NCBI GenBank assembly: GCA_903952145.1
Contig: CAJBES010000200.1
Coordinates: 1 to 58,206, forward strand
Direction of reading: 5' to 3'
DNA from: an uncultured Opitutaceae bacterium
GTDB lineage: Bacteria; Verrucomicrobiota; Verrucomicrobiia; Opitutales; Opitutaceae
Length of the DNA stretch: 58,206 nt
Positions 18,992 through 27,732 of this stretch are shown here, one piece after another. The first letter of the stretch is position 1, and each line of letters begins with the position of its first letter. Below the pieces are notes generated by a model. That model had not been told where the DNA came from. It saw only the letters and a list, made by a program, of their open reading frames with translations, and did no database searches. The translations under genes were made by a program, and so were the position numbers.

Positions 18992-19146
18992 ACAGATGAA
19001 CAGAGATCACACCAAGCCATCGGCGATCCAGGTCCATCCGTGATGCCACCGTCAACATTGATCCAGTCCCGACTTTCGGAGTTTTTTCAATCCGGGACGA
19101 TCTCCTCGCGTCTCTCCGGGAACTGCGCTCATCCGTGTTCTTCTGT
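18992..19146. repeat. Inverted pair of a short dispersed intergenic repeat
   Basis: ACAGATGAACAGAGAT at 18992-19007 faces an imperfect inverted copy at 19131-19146, which on the other strand reads ACAGAAGAACACGGAT. They agree at 13 of 16 positions. A fragment CATCCGTGA lies between them near 19035-19043. They resemble the 'accacagatgaacacagat' type of sequence scattered between genes in many genomes. A related copy is at the right edge of the window (58184-58205). The interval from 18983 to 19180 contains no convincing gene. Confidence 0.4.
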
Positions 19147-19180
19147 GCCTGAAAACCCTCCTCTTCGTCAGCCCTCAACC

Positions 19181-20884
19181 ATGGATCGCGCCGCCACCAA
19201 TTTCCGCCCACACCCCACCGGTCGGCTTCGCCATCGTTGGCCGTGGATCGCCGCGGCCGTCGGTTTGGTGGCGCTGAAGCTCTGGCTCGTCTCGGCGCAG
19301 ACGATCTTTGCGATTGGCTATGCCGACCACGATGACGCGCTGTTCCTCAACCGGGCGGCGGCCCTGCTGCGCGGCGAGTGGCTCGGCACCTACGACCAGC
19401 TCACGCTCGCCCACGCACCGGCGTATCCGTTCTTCATCGCCGGCGCCTACCTGCTGCATGTCCCGTTGTTCACGGCGCAGCAGCTGCTCTACGCCGCTGG
19501 GTGCGGGTTGCTGATCTTCGCCTTGCGGCCGCTGATCGCCAGCCGGCCGCTCCAGTTTGCCGTCTTCGCAGTGCTGCTGTTCAATCCGGTGACCTTCGAC
19601 AGCGTCATCCACGGTCGCGTGCTGCGGCAAAACATTCTGCCGGGGCTTGCCCTGCTGATCCTCGCCGGTTGCATCGGGTTTCACGCCCGCCGCGCGGCGC
19701 CGTTGCGCCGGTTATGGCCTTGGTTGCTCCTCCTCGCGGCGGCGCTGCCGGCGTTCTGGCTTACGCGCAACGAGAGCGTATGGATCCTGCCGTGCGTCGG
19801 ACTCCTCGTTGCCGCAACCATTCTCGCCGGGTGGCGCGAAGGGCAGCCCGACCGCCTCCGGCGACTCGCCCTGCTCGCAATTCCAGCCGCAGGTTGGGCG
19901 GCCGGTCTGCTGACTGTGTCCGCGATCAACTGGCGGTATTACGGCGTGTTCACGACGACGGAGTTTAAGCAGGCGGATTTCAACGCCGCCTACGGCGCGC
20001 TGACTCGCGTCGAGCCGGCTCACTGGCGGCAGTTCATTCCCGTGCCCCGCGAGGTGCGCGAGCGACTTTATCCGCTCAGCCAGGCGTTCGCGGAACTGCA
20101 ACCCCACCTTGAGGGCGAGCTCGGCGAGGCCTGGGCCGGGATCTCGGAGACGGTCCACCACATCCCGGCCAAGGAGCGCGAAATCGGCGCCGGCTGGTTC
20201 ATGTGGACGCTGCGCGACGCCGTCATCCGGGCCGGCCACGGTCAGACCGGCGGCGACGTTGCCGTCTACTACCGCCGGCTGGCGCGCGAGGTGAACGAGG
20301 CGTGCGACCGCGGACTGATCAAGGCTGGGCCGCGCCGCTCGGGTTTTCTGCCCCCGCTGCGCCACGAGCATCTCGAACCGTTCAAGCAGTCCGCCTGGTC
20401 TGCGCTGAAGATGCTTGTGTCATTCGACCAGATGGCGGTCCGCTCCTCACCGAGCGAGGGCTCCGATGCCGATCTGGCTTTCTTTGCCAAGCACACGCGT
20501 GGCCGCCTGAGTCCGCCCGCAGACAACCGCGAGCCGAAGGCCAGACCGGTGTGGCTCGAAGAAGCGCGGCTCGACATCCTTGACGGTATCCGGCGTCTCT
20601 ATGCCGCGTTCGCACCCTGGGCCGGGATTGCTTCGCTCGCCGCACTCGTCGCAGCCTGGATCGGGGCCATCGTACGTCGCCGGCTGCCGTTCTTCGCCGT
20701 CGCTGGCAGCGGTCTGCTCGGCTCCATGCTTGCGCTGGTGGCGATCGTCGCTCTGGTCGACAGCACATCATTTCCCGCCCTCAATACCGGCTACCTCAGC
20801 GGCAGCTACGGGCTGTGGCTGCTGTTTCTGTTCACCGGCTGGCTGGCGCTCGTGGAAGCGTGGCGCGGCAACGGGCAAAGGTAG
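19181..20884 (+). CDS. Multi-pass membrane protein, GT-C/GT39-like
   Basis: 567 aa from the ATG at 19181. A frame extending back to 19040 runs through the repeat-containing intergenic stretch, so that part is rejected. After a first hydrophobic helix (PWIAAAVGLVALKLWLV) comes a loop with GYADHDDALFLNRAAALLRG and LAHAPAYPFF. An acidic pair after the first helix and an aromatic 'PAYPFF' helix are typical of GT-C transferases related to ArnT/PMT. Around ten helices follow, with a soluble insertion of about 180 residues in the middle (near TTEFKQADFNAAYGAL). Part of the surface-glycan block; the acceptor is unknown. Confidence 0.7.
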   Translation: MDRAATNFRPHPTGRLRHRWPWIAAAVGLVALKLWLVSAQTIFAIGYADHDDALFLNRAAALLRGEWLGTYDQLTLAHAPAYPFFIAGAYLLHVPLFTAQQLLYAAGCGLLIFALRPLIASRPLQFAVFAVLLFNPVTFDSVIHGRVLRQNILPGLALLILAGCIGFHARRAAPLRRLWPWLLLLAAALPAFWLTRNESVWILPCVGLLVAATILAGWREGQPDRLRRLALLAIPAAGWAAGLLTVSAINWRYYGVFTTTEFKQADFNAAYGALTRVEPAHWRQFIPVPREVRERLYPLSQAFAELQPHLEGELGEAWAGISETVHHIPAKEREIGAGWFMWTLRDAVIRAGHGQTGGDVAVYYRRLAREVNEACDRGLIKAGPRRSGFLPPLRHEHLEPFKQSAWSALKMLVSFDQMAVRSSPSEGSDADLAFFAKHTRGRLSPPADNREPKARPVWLEEARLDILDGIRRLYAAFAPWAGIASLAALVAAWIGAIVRRRLPFFAVAGSGLLGSMLALVAIVALVDSTSFPALNTGYLSGSYGLWLLFLFTGWLALVEAWRGNGQR

Positions 20885-21000
20885 CGGTCACCAATTTGAC
20901 AGGCCGGCCTACAGAGGTGGCACGGCTCTGCAGGAGGCCTGACCGGTGTCTGGCTGCCGTCGCAATCAATCCATGATTCCGCCCCCTGTGCGCGGACCGC

Positions 21001-21696
21001 CTATAGTTTCCGGAACAGCTCCCGGAGCAGGAACGCGCCGAGCCGCCAGCCGGTTCTCCAGATGGGGAAACGCGTCTGGCCGTGCAGATAGACCTTTTCA
21101 TGCACGGGAATCTCGAGGGTCGGGATGCCGAGCCGGTAGGCGCGCACGACCATTTCGAGGTCGATGGTGACGCCGGTCTCCGCGATCCGCATCCGCCGGT
21201 AGGCGGCCACGGTGAAACCCTTGACGCCGTGCAGCACGTCGCGCACGCGGTCACCGCGGCGCTGCCAGAGCACAGCGCTGCCGACACTCAGCGCACCGAC
21301 GCCCCACTTCCGCGGCTTGAAGAGCTTCCCGTCCTCCTCGTTGTGCGCGCCCGGCAGGTTGCGGCTCGCAATGACCACCTCGTGTCCCTCGTCCAGTCGC
21401 CGCGCCATCTCCAGCGTGATCGCAGGGTCGAGCGTGCCCTTGGGGAAAAAAACAACGATCGCGTCGCACTTCGAACGGGCCACGGCGTCGGCGTAGGCGG
21501 CGTTAAGGCTCTTCCGTCGCTGGCGGTGGACGGTGATGCCTTGGCTGAGGAGAAACTCCGGTGTGCCGTCGGTCGAATGCCCGTCGATGGCGAAGACCTC
21601 GTCGAACTGGTCGCGCGGCAGCCGCGGCAGGTCGGCTTTGCAGCCTTCAAGTTCGTTCCAAACGATCAGGACGAGGGACTTGGTCAGCCTACTCAT
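21001..21696 (-). CDS. Family 2 glycosyltransferase
   Basis: 231 aa from the ATG at 21696, which overlaps the stop of the upstream gene in ATGAGTAG (8 nt), arguing for translational coupling. GT-A fold features: nucleotide-binding start LVLIVWNELEGC, acidic motif FAIDGHSTDGTPEFL, and VVFFPKGTLDPA followed by ASRNLPGA. The family includes dolichyl-phosphate-mannose-synthase-like enzymes that load a lipid carrier. No transmembrane helices are visible. Its products would suit the GT-C-like membrane proteins upstream (inference). Confidence 0.85.
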   Translation of the reverse strand: MSRLTKSLVLIVWNELEGCKADLPRLPRDQFDEVFAIDGHSTDGTPEFLLSQGITVHRQRRKSLNAAYADAVARSKCDAIVVFFPKGTLDPAITLEMARRLDEGHEVVIASRNLPGAHNEEDGKLFKPRKWGVGALSVGSAVLWQRRGDRVRDVLHGVKGFTVAAYRRMRIAETGVTIDLEMVVRAYRLGIPTLEIPVHEKVYLHGQTRFPIWRTGWRLGAFLLRELFRKL

Positions 21697-22888
21697 GCGC
21701 AGCTGCTCCCGCGGCCGCCAGCGCCTGTTCGACGACGACATCCGAATTCATATGCTCCCACGTGCCCCAGCGTCCGAGCGGCGTGATGCCGTGCGCCGCC
21801 GCCCAGCGCGCGATCGCGGTCATCGCCGCCGGCTTGCCGCGAGTGTTGACCGGGTAGGCGTGCTCGTTGCGGTGCCGGAAATGACGCACCGCACCGGAGC
21901 GCATGGCGTTGGCCTCCGTCCAGTAACCCCGGGCGCCGCCACAAAAGTTGTGCCGCAACAGCAGTCGGTGATGCGACACCGCCTCGTCAGGCTCGTAGGT
22001 CCAGTGCGACGTCGTCGGCAGGTTGTCCGGATAATAGTCCACGTCGACCGAGGTGTGCACAAGCTCCGCCGCCGCCGCGTCGATCTCCGCCGGCAGCACG
22101 CCCCACGGCCGCCAAAGCGTCCAGGGGATCGTAGTCACCAGCCGCTCGTAACGATACCTGCCGTTGACGGTCTTCGCGCATGGATCGACCCGCGTCACCG
22201 CCCCGCCCGGCACGAACTGGTCCCCCAGTGCGACCGCCATCCGCCGCCAAACTTCGCCGTAACCATGCGCGCGCGGATAGAGGAAGGTGCCATGGGCCGG
22301 CAGCGTGCCGGCCGGAGCATGGCGCCGGCAACTCTCCAGGGTTTCTTGGTAGGAAACATCGGGCAGCTTGTGCAGCCAATAGGTGCCCAACCGGTCCAGC
22401 GGCAGGCACCACATCTTCCGGTTGTAGGGCAGCATGTATTCGTCCGCGATCCGGTCGCCGAGCTTCCAGCGCACCCAGTGCTCGAAACTCTCCGGCTGCG
22501 GCCGGCCCGCAACGCAGCCGGCGGCCGCGATCGACGCGAGAAACTCCTGCTGGTCCGCCTCCGGCAACTGCCATAAATGCGACTCGAGCGGATGGTCGAC
22601 CTCCTGTCCACGAAACCGGATCTTCGCCACCCGCTTGTGTTCGACCCATTCGGACCGCGGCATGAATTGAAACAGGAAATCCAGCACCGCCTGCCGCCGC
22701 CCATCAAGAAAATGTCCGCCCCCGATATCAAGCGGCGCCCCATCCACTGTCTCGGACCGGCACAGGCCGCCCCCGGCCGCTTCCTGCTCGAGCAAAACAA
22801 ACGATGTGATCCCAGACTGCTTCAGCCGATGCGCAAAAGCGAGGCCAGCAGGCCCCCCGCCGAGAATGCAATAACGCACTTGAATCAC
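21689..22888 (-). CDS. FAD-dependent oxidoreductase / UDP-galactopyranose-mutase-like protein
   Basis: 399 aa with a classic N-terminal FAD-binding Rossmann motif (YCILGGGPAGLAFAHRLKQS, then the acidic end of strand 2 in LLEQEAAGGG). This is followed by a second conserved segment LDIGGGHFLDG and, further on, LPYNRKMWCLPLDRLGTYW. This resembles proteins annotated as protoporphyrinogen-oxidase-like or UDP-galactopyranose-mutase-like in surface-polysaccharide loci. It overlaps the GT2 gene, so a role in modifying or isomerising a sugar donor is favoured over heme synthesis. Substrate not determinable from sequence. Confidence 0.75.
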   Translation of the reverse strand: MIQVRYCILGGGPAGLAFAHRLKQSGITSFVLLEQEAAGGGLCRSETVDGAPLDIGGGHFLDGRRQAVLDFLFQFMPRSEWVEHKRVAKIRFRGQEVDHPLESHLWQLPEADQQEFLASIAAAGCVAGRPQPESFEHWVRWKLGDRIADEYMLPYNRKMWCLPLDRLGTYWLHKLPDVSYQETLESCRRHAPAGTLPAHGTFLYPRAHGYGEVWRRMAVALGDQFVPGGAVTRVDPCAKTVNGRYRYERLVTTIPWTLWRPWGVLPAEIDAAAAELVHTSVDVDYYPDNLPTTSHWTYEPDEAVSHHRLLLRHNFCGGARGYWTEANAMRSGAVRHFRHRNEHAYPVNTRGKPAAMTAIARWAAAHGITPLGRWGTWEHMNSDVVVEQALAAAGAAAHE

Positions 22889-23029
22889 CCGTCCACCAAT
22901 GGAGCAGCCTCGGCAATTATCCAGAGATTATTTGCCCACTGGTCGGCGTAATCCGATCGTATCCCGGGAGCTCCACAAAAGACGGATGATGGCCAGCGGG
23001 CCGGTGCGAGAGCCAAAACTACCCAATGA

Positions 23030-23119
23030 TCACGGCGAGTTTTTCAGCGCTTCCTTGAGCAAGAAACCGATCCCGGTGCTGCCACCCGTGATCAGCACGG
23101 TTTGGCCGGACAGGGAGAA
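23030..23119 (-). pseudogene. Remnant of a short-chain dehydrogenase N-terminus
   Basis: On the minus strand this stretch encodes FSLSGQTVLITGGSTGIG and then FLLKEALKNSP before a stop. The TGGSTGIG is the glycine-rich NAD(P)-binding motif of short-chain dehydrogenases, but nothing recognisable of the fold follows in any frame down to the next gene. There is no proper start of its own. Best read as a broken-off gene end left between two operons. Confidence 0.55.
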
Positions 23120-23150
23120 GTGAACGGGTGCGGTCAGGGTTAAGTGGCTT

Positions 23151-24221
23151 TCATTTCTGTGCCACGCCTTGCATTGCCGCACGCATATAGCCCAGCGCAA
23201 AGGCCATGCCGGCATGCCAGGGCGCGGCGCACGCCATCTGCGGCGCATGGTCGGGGATCAACACCCCCTTGAACCCGTTGCGGTGCAGGATCCGCACGAT
23301 GCGCAGCATGTCGATGTCACCGTCATCCACAAAGGCCTCCTTGTAGGAGGGCACCTTGCCCCGCACATTGCGGAAGTGCACGTAGGCGATGCGGTCCTGT
23401 TGGCTGTAGCGGTCGGTAAAGTCGTAGAGATCGCCTCCGGTCATCTCCGCCAGCGAGCCCAGACAGTATTCGAGCTGGTTCGCCCGGCTGGGCGAGAGAT
23501 CGATCAGCTTCTGGTAATGCTGCGGCTGGTAAACCAGCCGTGGGGTTGCGCGGATCGTTGGCATCGGCGGGTCGTCGGGATGGGCCGCGAGCACCACCCC
23601 GCTCGCCTCCGCCACCGGCAACACGGCCGCCAGAAAGTCCGCCAGCCGCCGCCACAATTCCTCCGACGTGCAAGGCGGCATCGTGCCCGGGCCGAGTTTG
23701 TCGCCGAGCCGCATGTTCCAGACCATGCCCTGTTGGATCGGGTCATCCACCGGCCCGGCCATGCCGACGGCCTCGGCGCCACCACGGGCGAACGGCCCGC
23801 GCACGCGCCCGGCCACGCCGGCCAGGCTGAAATTGTAACCAATGCACGGGATGCCGGCGGCCCCCACGCGCCGGATGATCGTCCGGAGGTTATCGAGGTG
23901 CTCCGCCTTGCACGGCCCGTCCAGCAGCACATCGGACCAGTGCGCCGGGTCGAAATTTTCAATCGCCGCAATCCGCAGCCCGTACTTTTGCGCCCGTCGC
24001 ACGATGTCACGCAGGTCTTCCTCCTCCCACAATTTTCCCGGATCGCCCGCCCGGCCCCATCCGGCCAGGTCGCCCGTCGGCTGGTCCTTCGCCGTGTTGG
24101 GGCCGCCTTGGTTGAAGTAATCCACCAGGTGGATCACCAACGCCCCGCAGCCCGCCTGCGCCGCAAAGCGGAAATGCTCATCGGTGAGTTGATGGCGGTA
24201 AAGGCCGAGACCGAGTTCCAT
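23151..24221 (-). CDS. uxuA: UxuA-like mannonate dehydratase
   Basis: 356 aa, a TIM-barrel metalloenzyme of the UxuA family, which dehydrates D-mannonate to 2-keto-3-deoxygluconate in uronate catabolism. Recognisable features: LAAHPDDPPMPTIR with a metal-ligand His214, EYCLGS with Cys253, YVHFRNVRG with His282, and YKEAFVDDGDIDML supplying the acidic ligand. It is somewhat shorter than E. coli UxuA (394 aa). Last gene of the leftward operon running from 28770. Given its partners (AGE epimerase, DHDPS-like lyase), the substrate could be mannonate or a related aldonic acid. Confidence 0.8.
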   Translation of the reverse strand: MELGLGLYRHQLTDEHFRFAAQAGCGALVIHLVDYFNQGGPNTAKDQPTGDLAGWGRAGDPGKLWEEEDLRDIVRRAQKYGLRIAAIENFDPAHWSDVLLDGPCKAEHLDNLRTIIRRVGAAGIPCIGYNFSLAGVAGRVRGPFARGGAEAVGMAGPVDDPIQQGMVWNMRLGDKLGPGTMPPCTSEELWRRLADFLAAVLPVAEASGVVLAAHPDDPPMPTIRATPRLVYQPQHYQKLIDLSPSRANQLEYCLGSLAEMTGGDLYDFTDRYSQQDRIAYVHFRNVRGKVPSYKEAFVDDGDIDMLRIVRILHRNGFKGVLIPDHAPQMACAAPWHAGMAFALGYMRAAMQGVAQK

Positions 24222-24251
24222 GATTGATAAGGCAACCCCGATGCCACGCGC

Positions 24252-25526
24252 CTACCTTAGCCGTTCCTTCCCCATTCCCTCGAGCAGCTCGATTTGCAGG
24301 ATGAGGCTGCGCGGCAGATGAAACGGATCCTTCACCGGCAGCGCCACTACGCCTGTCATCGGGGTCAAATTGCGGTTCAACTTCTGCCGCCATTCGCCGT
24401 TTTCCCAGTCCACGTAATGCCCGAGGCACAGCGCCCAGATCTTCTCATACCAGTCGTAGTAAGCCCTGTCGCCGGTTGCCTGCCAGCCCAGCAGCGTGGC
24501 ATACAACGCCTCGGTTTGCGGCCACCAGAGCTTCGTGTCAGCAAACTGCCACCCGACCTCCTCGCGCCCGTCACGATCCACCGCAAGCAGCAGGCCGCCG
24601 TGCACCGGATCCCAACCGAGTTCGAGGTGACGGCGCATGAGCCGCAGGGCAAGTTCACGCGGCGCGTCGGCCCAACCGACCGACCGGAAGACGTGCAGTT
24701 GAAACCACATGTCCTCGATCGCATGGCCGGGCACGGTCACCGTGCCTTGCGGCGGGGTGAATTCCCCGCCGTCCTGACGCACGAACTCGACAATGCGGTC
24801 ACTGTCCGCCCGGTAAAAATCACGAAAGACTTCCTCTGAAAACCGCCGGGCTGCGGTAAGGTAACGCGGTTCGCCCAAAATCTCGCCGAGCTCGGCCAGC
24901 GTGAACGACCAGAACATCGGAATGCCGTGCGGTTTGGCGCCCGCCGGAATGGGATACGGAAAATGCGGCAACCGGTCATAGGGCTGCTTTAATCTCTCCA
25001 ACACCGCATCGGCCGTGCGGCAGGCCCATGCGCGATAACGCCCCTCCTTGGTCGCACGGAAAAGTTCTCCCAGTGCGTAAACCGCGAAGCCGTCGGTGTA
25101 GATGCTCTCGTTGCGCCGCCGCACGCTGCCGTCCTGGGCGAGCAGCAGCGCCCAGCCCTGCTCTGCCTCCAACCAACCGTGTTTCAGGCAAAATTCCGCA
25201 ATGCTGCGCGCATGGGCCAGCCACTTGGGCTCGCGGCCGAGCGTGTTGTAAAGCCGCGCAAACACCCACACCGCCCGCCACTGGCTCCACAGCCATTTGT
25301 CAGTGCTCTGCACCTCACCGTTGTCGGCAATGCACGTCAGAATGCCGCCCTGCGGATCGAACCCATGCTTCTCCCAGAACGGCAGCACATGCCCGAACAG
25401 GTGGCCGCGCAGCCAGACCGCGTGCGCCGCACCGTCACCGGCCCGCAACTCGGCCAGGGCACGCTCCAGCTCCTTTTGGGTGGTGGCGGCAAGTCGGGTG
25501 TTCGTATTCATCGGGCAAAATTCCAT
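24252..25526 (-). CDS. AGE-family epimerase/isomerase (N-acylglucosamine 2-epimerase-like)
   Basis: About 424 aa with the (alpha/alpha)6-barrel signature of the AGE superfamily: KWLWSQWRAVWVFARLYN, YTDGFAVYALGELFRATKEG, and TKLWWPQTEALYATLLGWQA. Members interconvert N-acetylglucosamine/N-acetylmannosamine, mannose/fructose/glucose or cellobiose ends. The start is placed at the ATG at 25526, which overlaps the previous stop as TAATG; an ATG five codons later (25511) is the alternative. A much longer frame back to 25715 lies inside the neighbouring peptidase gene and is rejected. Cytosolic; part of the operon 28770-23151. Confidence 0.85.
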   Translation of the reverse strand: MEFCPMNTNTRLAATTQKELERALAELRAGDGAAHAVWLRGHLFGHVLPFWEKHGFDPQGGILTCIADNGEVQSTDKWLWSQWRAVWVFARLYNTLGREPKWLAHARSIAEFCLKHGWLEAEQGWALLLAQDGSVRRRNESIYTDGFAVYALGELFRATKEGRYRAWACRTADAVLERLKQPYDRLPHFPYPIPAGAKPHGIPMFWSFTLAELGEILGEPRYLTAARRFSEEVFRDFYRADSDRIVEFVRQDGGEFTPPQGTVTVPGHAIEDMWFQLHVFRSVGWADAPRELALRLMRRHLELGWDPVHGGLLLAVDRDGREEVGWQFADTKLWWPQTEALYATLLGWQATGDRAYYDWYEKIWALCLGHYVDWENGEWRQKLNRNLTPMTGVVALPVKDPFHLPRSLILQIELLEGMGKERLR

Positions 25527-26680
25527 TACCGACTCGCCATCAGCTCCCGATAAACCTGGACCGCCAGGGTCAGTTGGTCGGAGCCTACCCATTCGTCCTT
25601 CGTATGGGCCTGGGCCAAGTGACCGGGACCCAGCACGAGGGTTGGTGCGCCAGCCGCAGCATAGTGACTCGCGTCGGTCACATAAGGCGCGCCGCGGCCC
25701 GTGCCGTCGAAGCAATGTGCCGCCAGGATCGGCTGCAGCCGCGCCAGCAATCCGTGTGCAAGCTCGTCGCCCATTGACGGCACCACGTAAAGGTCGGCGT
25801 GCTCCACGGCCTGTCCGGCCAGCACGGCATCGCGCTCCGCGAACACCTGCGCCGCGGTTTCACCGGGCACGGTCCGGCGGTCGCATTCAATCTCACAGCG
25901 CTCGGGAATGATGTTCACCTGGGTGCCGCCGCGGATGACGTTCACGCTCATCGCCGCGCGGCCGGTCATCGGGTGGCTCTTCGTCACCGTCGGCACGTAG
26001 CGTGATTCCAGTGCTTCCACGACCCGCAGCATCCCTGAAATCGCGGAGCAACCGTTCGACGGAATGGAGGAATGCGCCGCCCGGCCCCGGGTGATGGTCT
26101 TCCAGCGGATAACCCCGTTGTGCGCCGTCACGGGCTGCATCGCCGTCGGCTCGCCCACGATCACGCCGTCAAGCCGCGGCAGAAACTCCCTCAGTTCGGC
26201 CGCGGCGAAAGCCTGCGCCCCCGTCATGCGCGCCTCCTCGTCGGCCGCGAAGACCAGCGCGACATTGTGCGGCCGCGTTACACCCCGGGCATAGTCCTGC
26301 AAAGCCCAGAACATCGCGGCACCGGAACCCTTCGTATCGCAGGTGCCGCGACCGTAAATGCGGCCGCTCTCCACCTTCACATTGAAGGGATCCACGGTCA
26401 TGCCGGTGACGCTCACAGTATCGAGGTGGCTCTCAAAAACCAGCCAGCGTGCTGCCGGTGCGACCTCACAGGAGATGAGGAGGTTTTCGCCCCCGCGGGG
26501 CACGGGGCACCGCCGGGTCTTCAGGCCCCAGTCGTGCGCGAGTTTCTCCAAAAATGCGATCAGCGCCGCCTCGCCCCCGGTGTTGCCGCCAAAAAGCGGA
26601 TTGACCGTGTCGTGCGCCACCATCCGGGCGAGCAACTCCTCGCAGGATTGCGGCGGGGCGGAAGTCGTCACGGCGCTCAT
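25526..26680 (-). CDS. M20-family metallohydrolase (ArgE/DapE type)
   Basis: 384 aa. Dinuclear-zinc hydrolase of the ArgE/DapE/ACY1/CPG2 family, which cleaves N-acyl-amino bonds. Visible: VFESHLDTVSV (His85, Asp87), YGRGTCDTKGS (bridging Asp115), FAADEEARM (Glu148/Glu149, general base and ligand), and a dimerisation lid with RGRAAHSSIP. No signal peptide. The context suggests deacylation of an N-acyl sugar or amino-acid derivative rather than arginine synthesis, because the surrounding genes are sugar-acid enzymes. It starts 3 bp after the DHDPS-family gene ends and shares a TAATG overlap with the AGE gene downstream. Confidence 0.88.
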   Translation of the reverse strand: MSAVTTSAPPQSCEELLARMVAHDTVNPLFGGNTGGEAALIAFLEKLAHDWGLKTRRCPVPRGGENLLISCEVAPAARWLVFESHLDTVSVTGMTVDPFNVKVESGRIYGRGTCDTKGSGAAMFWALQDYARGVTRPHNVALVFAADEEARMTGAQAFAAAELREFLPRLDGVIVGEPTAMQPVTAHNGVIRWKTITRGRAAHSSIPSNGCSAISGMLRVVEALESRYVPTVTKSHPMTGRAAMSVNVIRGGTQVNIIPERCEIECDRRTVPGETAAQVFAERDAVLAGQAVEHADLYVVPSMGDELAHGLLARLQPILAAHCFDGTGRGAPYVTDASHYAAAGAPTLVLGPGHLAQAHTKDEWVGSDQLTLAVQVYRELMASR

Positions 26681-26683
26681 CGC

Positions 26684-27730
26684 TCAGCTCAGCCACACGT
26701 CGCGGTGGGCCGCCACAAAAGCGTCATCCGTCAGGTGCGGATAGGCGCGGCACACACGCGTGAGTTCCTCCGCCTGCCCGGGCGAAAGCCCCTGGTGCGG
26801 GTCCAGGCAGTGGATTGAGGATACGAGGCCCTGCCGGCGCAGGACCTCCATGATTCCCGGAAGGTTGCCCGCATACTTGTTGGCTGCGTCAAACAGCGCC
26901 GCATTCATGTCGGTCACTGCGATGGCCGTATCGAGCCATTGCACATCCAGCAGTTTGCTTGGGCGAGCCTGCTTGATGTCGTTGAGCAGTTTGACCGCCG
27001 CGCTGGTCCAGACGCCCCAATGGCCGAGCAGGCCGCCTACGATGTGGCGCGTGATTTTTTTGCCGCCGGCGTCGAACGTGAACGGGGTGAACAGATCCAC
27101 GATGATGCTGTCGTCGTTGCCGGTGTAGAGCGCGATGTCGTCGCGGCCGGCCTCGGCCACGGCGCGAATCACGTCGATGGTCTGGTAGCGGTTGAAGGGC
27201 GCGAGCTTGATCGCGACGACGTTCGGGATCTCCGCGAACCGCCGCCAGAACGAGTAGGCCAGCAGCCGGCCACCACCCGCGGGCTGCAGGTAGAAACCCA
27301 CGATGGGCATCATCTCCGCCACGCGCCGGCAATGCGCGATCATTGCGTCCTCGGAGTCATTCTGGAAAGCCGCCAGGCTGAGCAAACCCGCCTGGTAGCC
27401 ATAGCCCAGGGCGGTCCCGGCCTCCTGCAGTGCCTGCTCGGTGCGGCCACATAGGCCGGAAATCTTGATGAATGGCCGCGGCGCTTTTGCGAGCTCCTCG
27501 TCGATGGTGCGCGACGCCAGTTCAAGCACCGGCTTGAAGAGGCCATGCTGCGGCTCACGGATCTCGAACTGGGTCGAATGCACCCCGACGGCGAGACCGC
27601 CGACGCCGGAAGCCACGTAATAGCGGGTGATGGCGCGCTGGTGGCGTTCGGAAAACTTCCGGCTGGCGTCCAGCGCGAGCGGCTGGGCGGGGATGACGTG
27701 GCCCGCGTGCAGATGGGCGCGAAGGTCCAT
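26684..27730 (-). CDS. DHDPS/NAL-family lyase-synthase
   Basis: 348 aa of the dihydrodipicolinate synthase / N-acetylneuraminate lyase (DapA) class I aldolase family. The Schiff-base lysine is Lys175 in NVVAIKLAPFN, and a candidate catalytic Tyr147 lies in IVGFYLQP. It is longer than DapA (about 290 aa), with an extended C-terminus, as seen in catabolic 2-keto-3-deoxy-sugar-acid aldolases or dehydratases. The GTTGE substrate loop is replaced by GVGGLAVGVHSTQFEI, so it is unlikely to be a lysine-pathway DapA. Within the operon it could cleave the 2-keto-3-deoxy product of the UxuA-like enzyme (inference). Confidence 0.85.
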   Translation of the reverse strand: MDLRAHLHAGHVIPAQPLALDASRKFSERHQRAITRYYVASGVGGLAVGVHSTQFEIREPQHGLFKPVLELASRTIDEELAKAPRPFIKISGLCGRTEQALQEAGTALGYGYQAGLLSLAAFQNDSEDAMIAHCRRVAEMMPIVGFYLQPAGGGRLLAYSFWRRFAEIPNVVAIKLAPFNRYQTIDVIRAVAEAGRDDIALYTGNDDSIIVDLFTPFTFDAGGKKITRHIVGGLLGHWGVWTSAAVKLLNDIKQARPSKLLDVQWLDTAIAVTDMNAALFDAANKYAGNLPGIMEVLRRQGLVSSIHCLDPHQGLSPGQAEELTRVCRAYPHLTDDAFVAAHRDVWLS

Positions 27731-27732
27731 GC

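Noticed and set aside
19040-19180. N-terminal extension of the membrane protein at 19181
   Set aside because: The added 47 residues are encoded by repeat-containing intergenic DNA and precede a proper start followed by a membrane helix.
24252-25715. AGE-family gene starting at 25715
   Set aside because: The first 63 codons lie inside the M20 peptidase gene in another frame; the ATG at 25526 or 25511 fits the family length.
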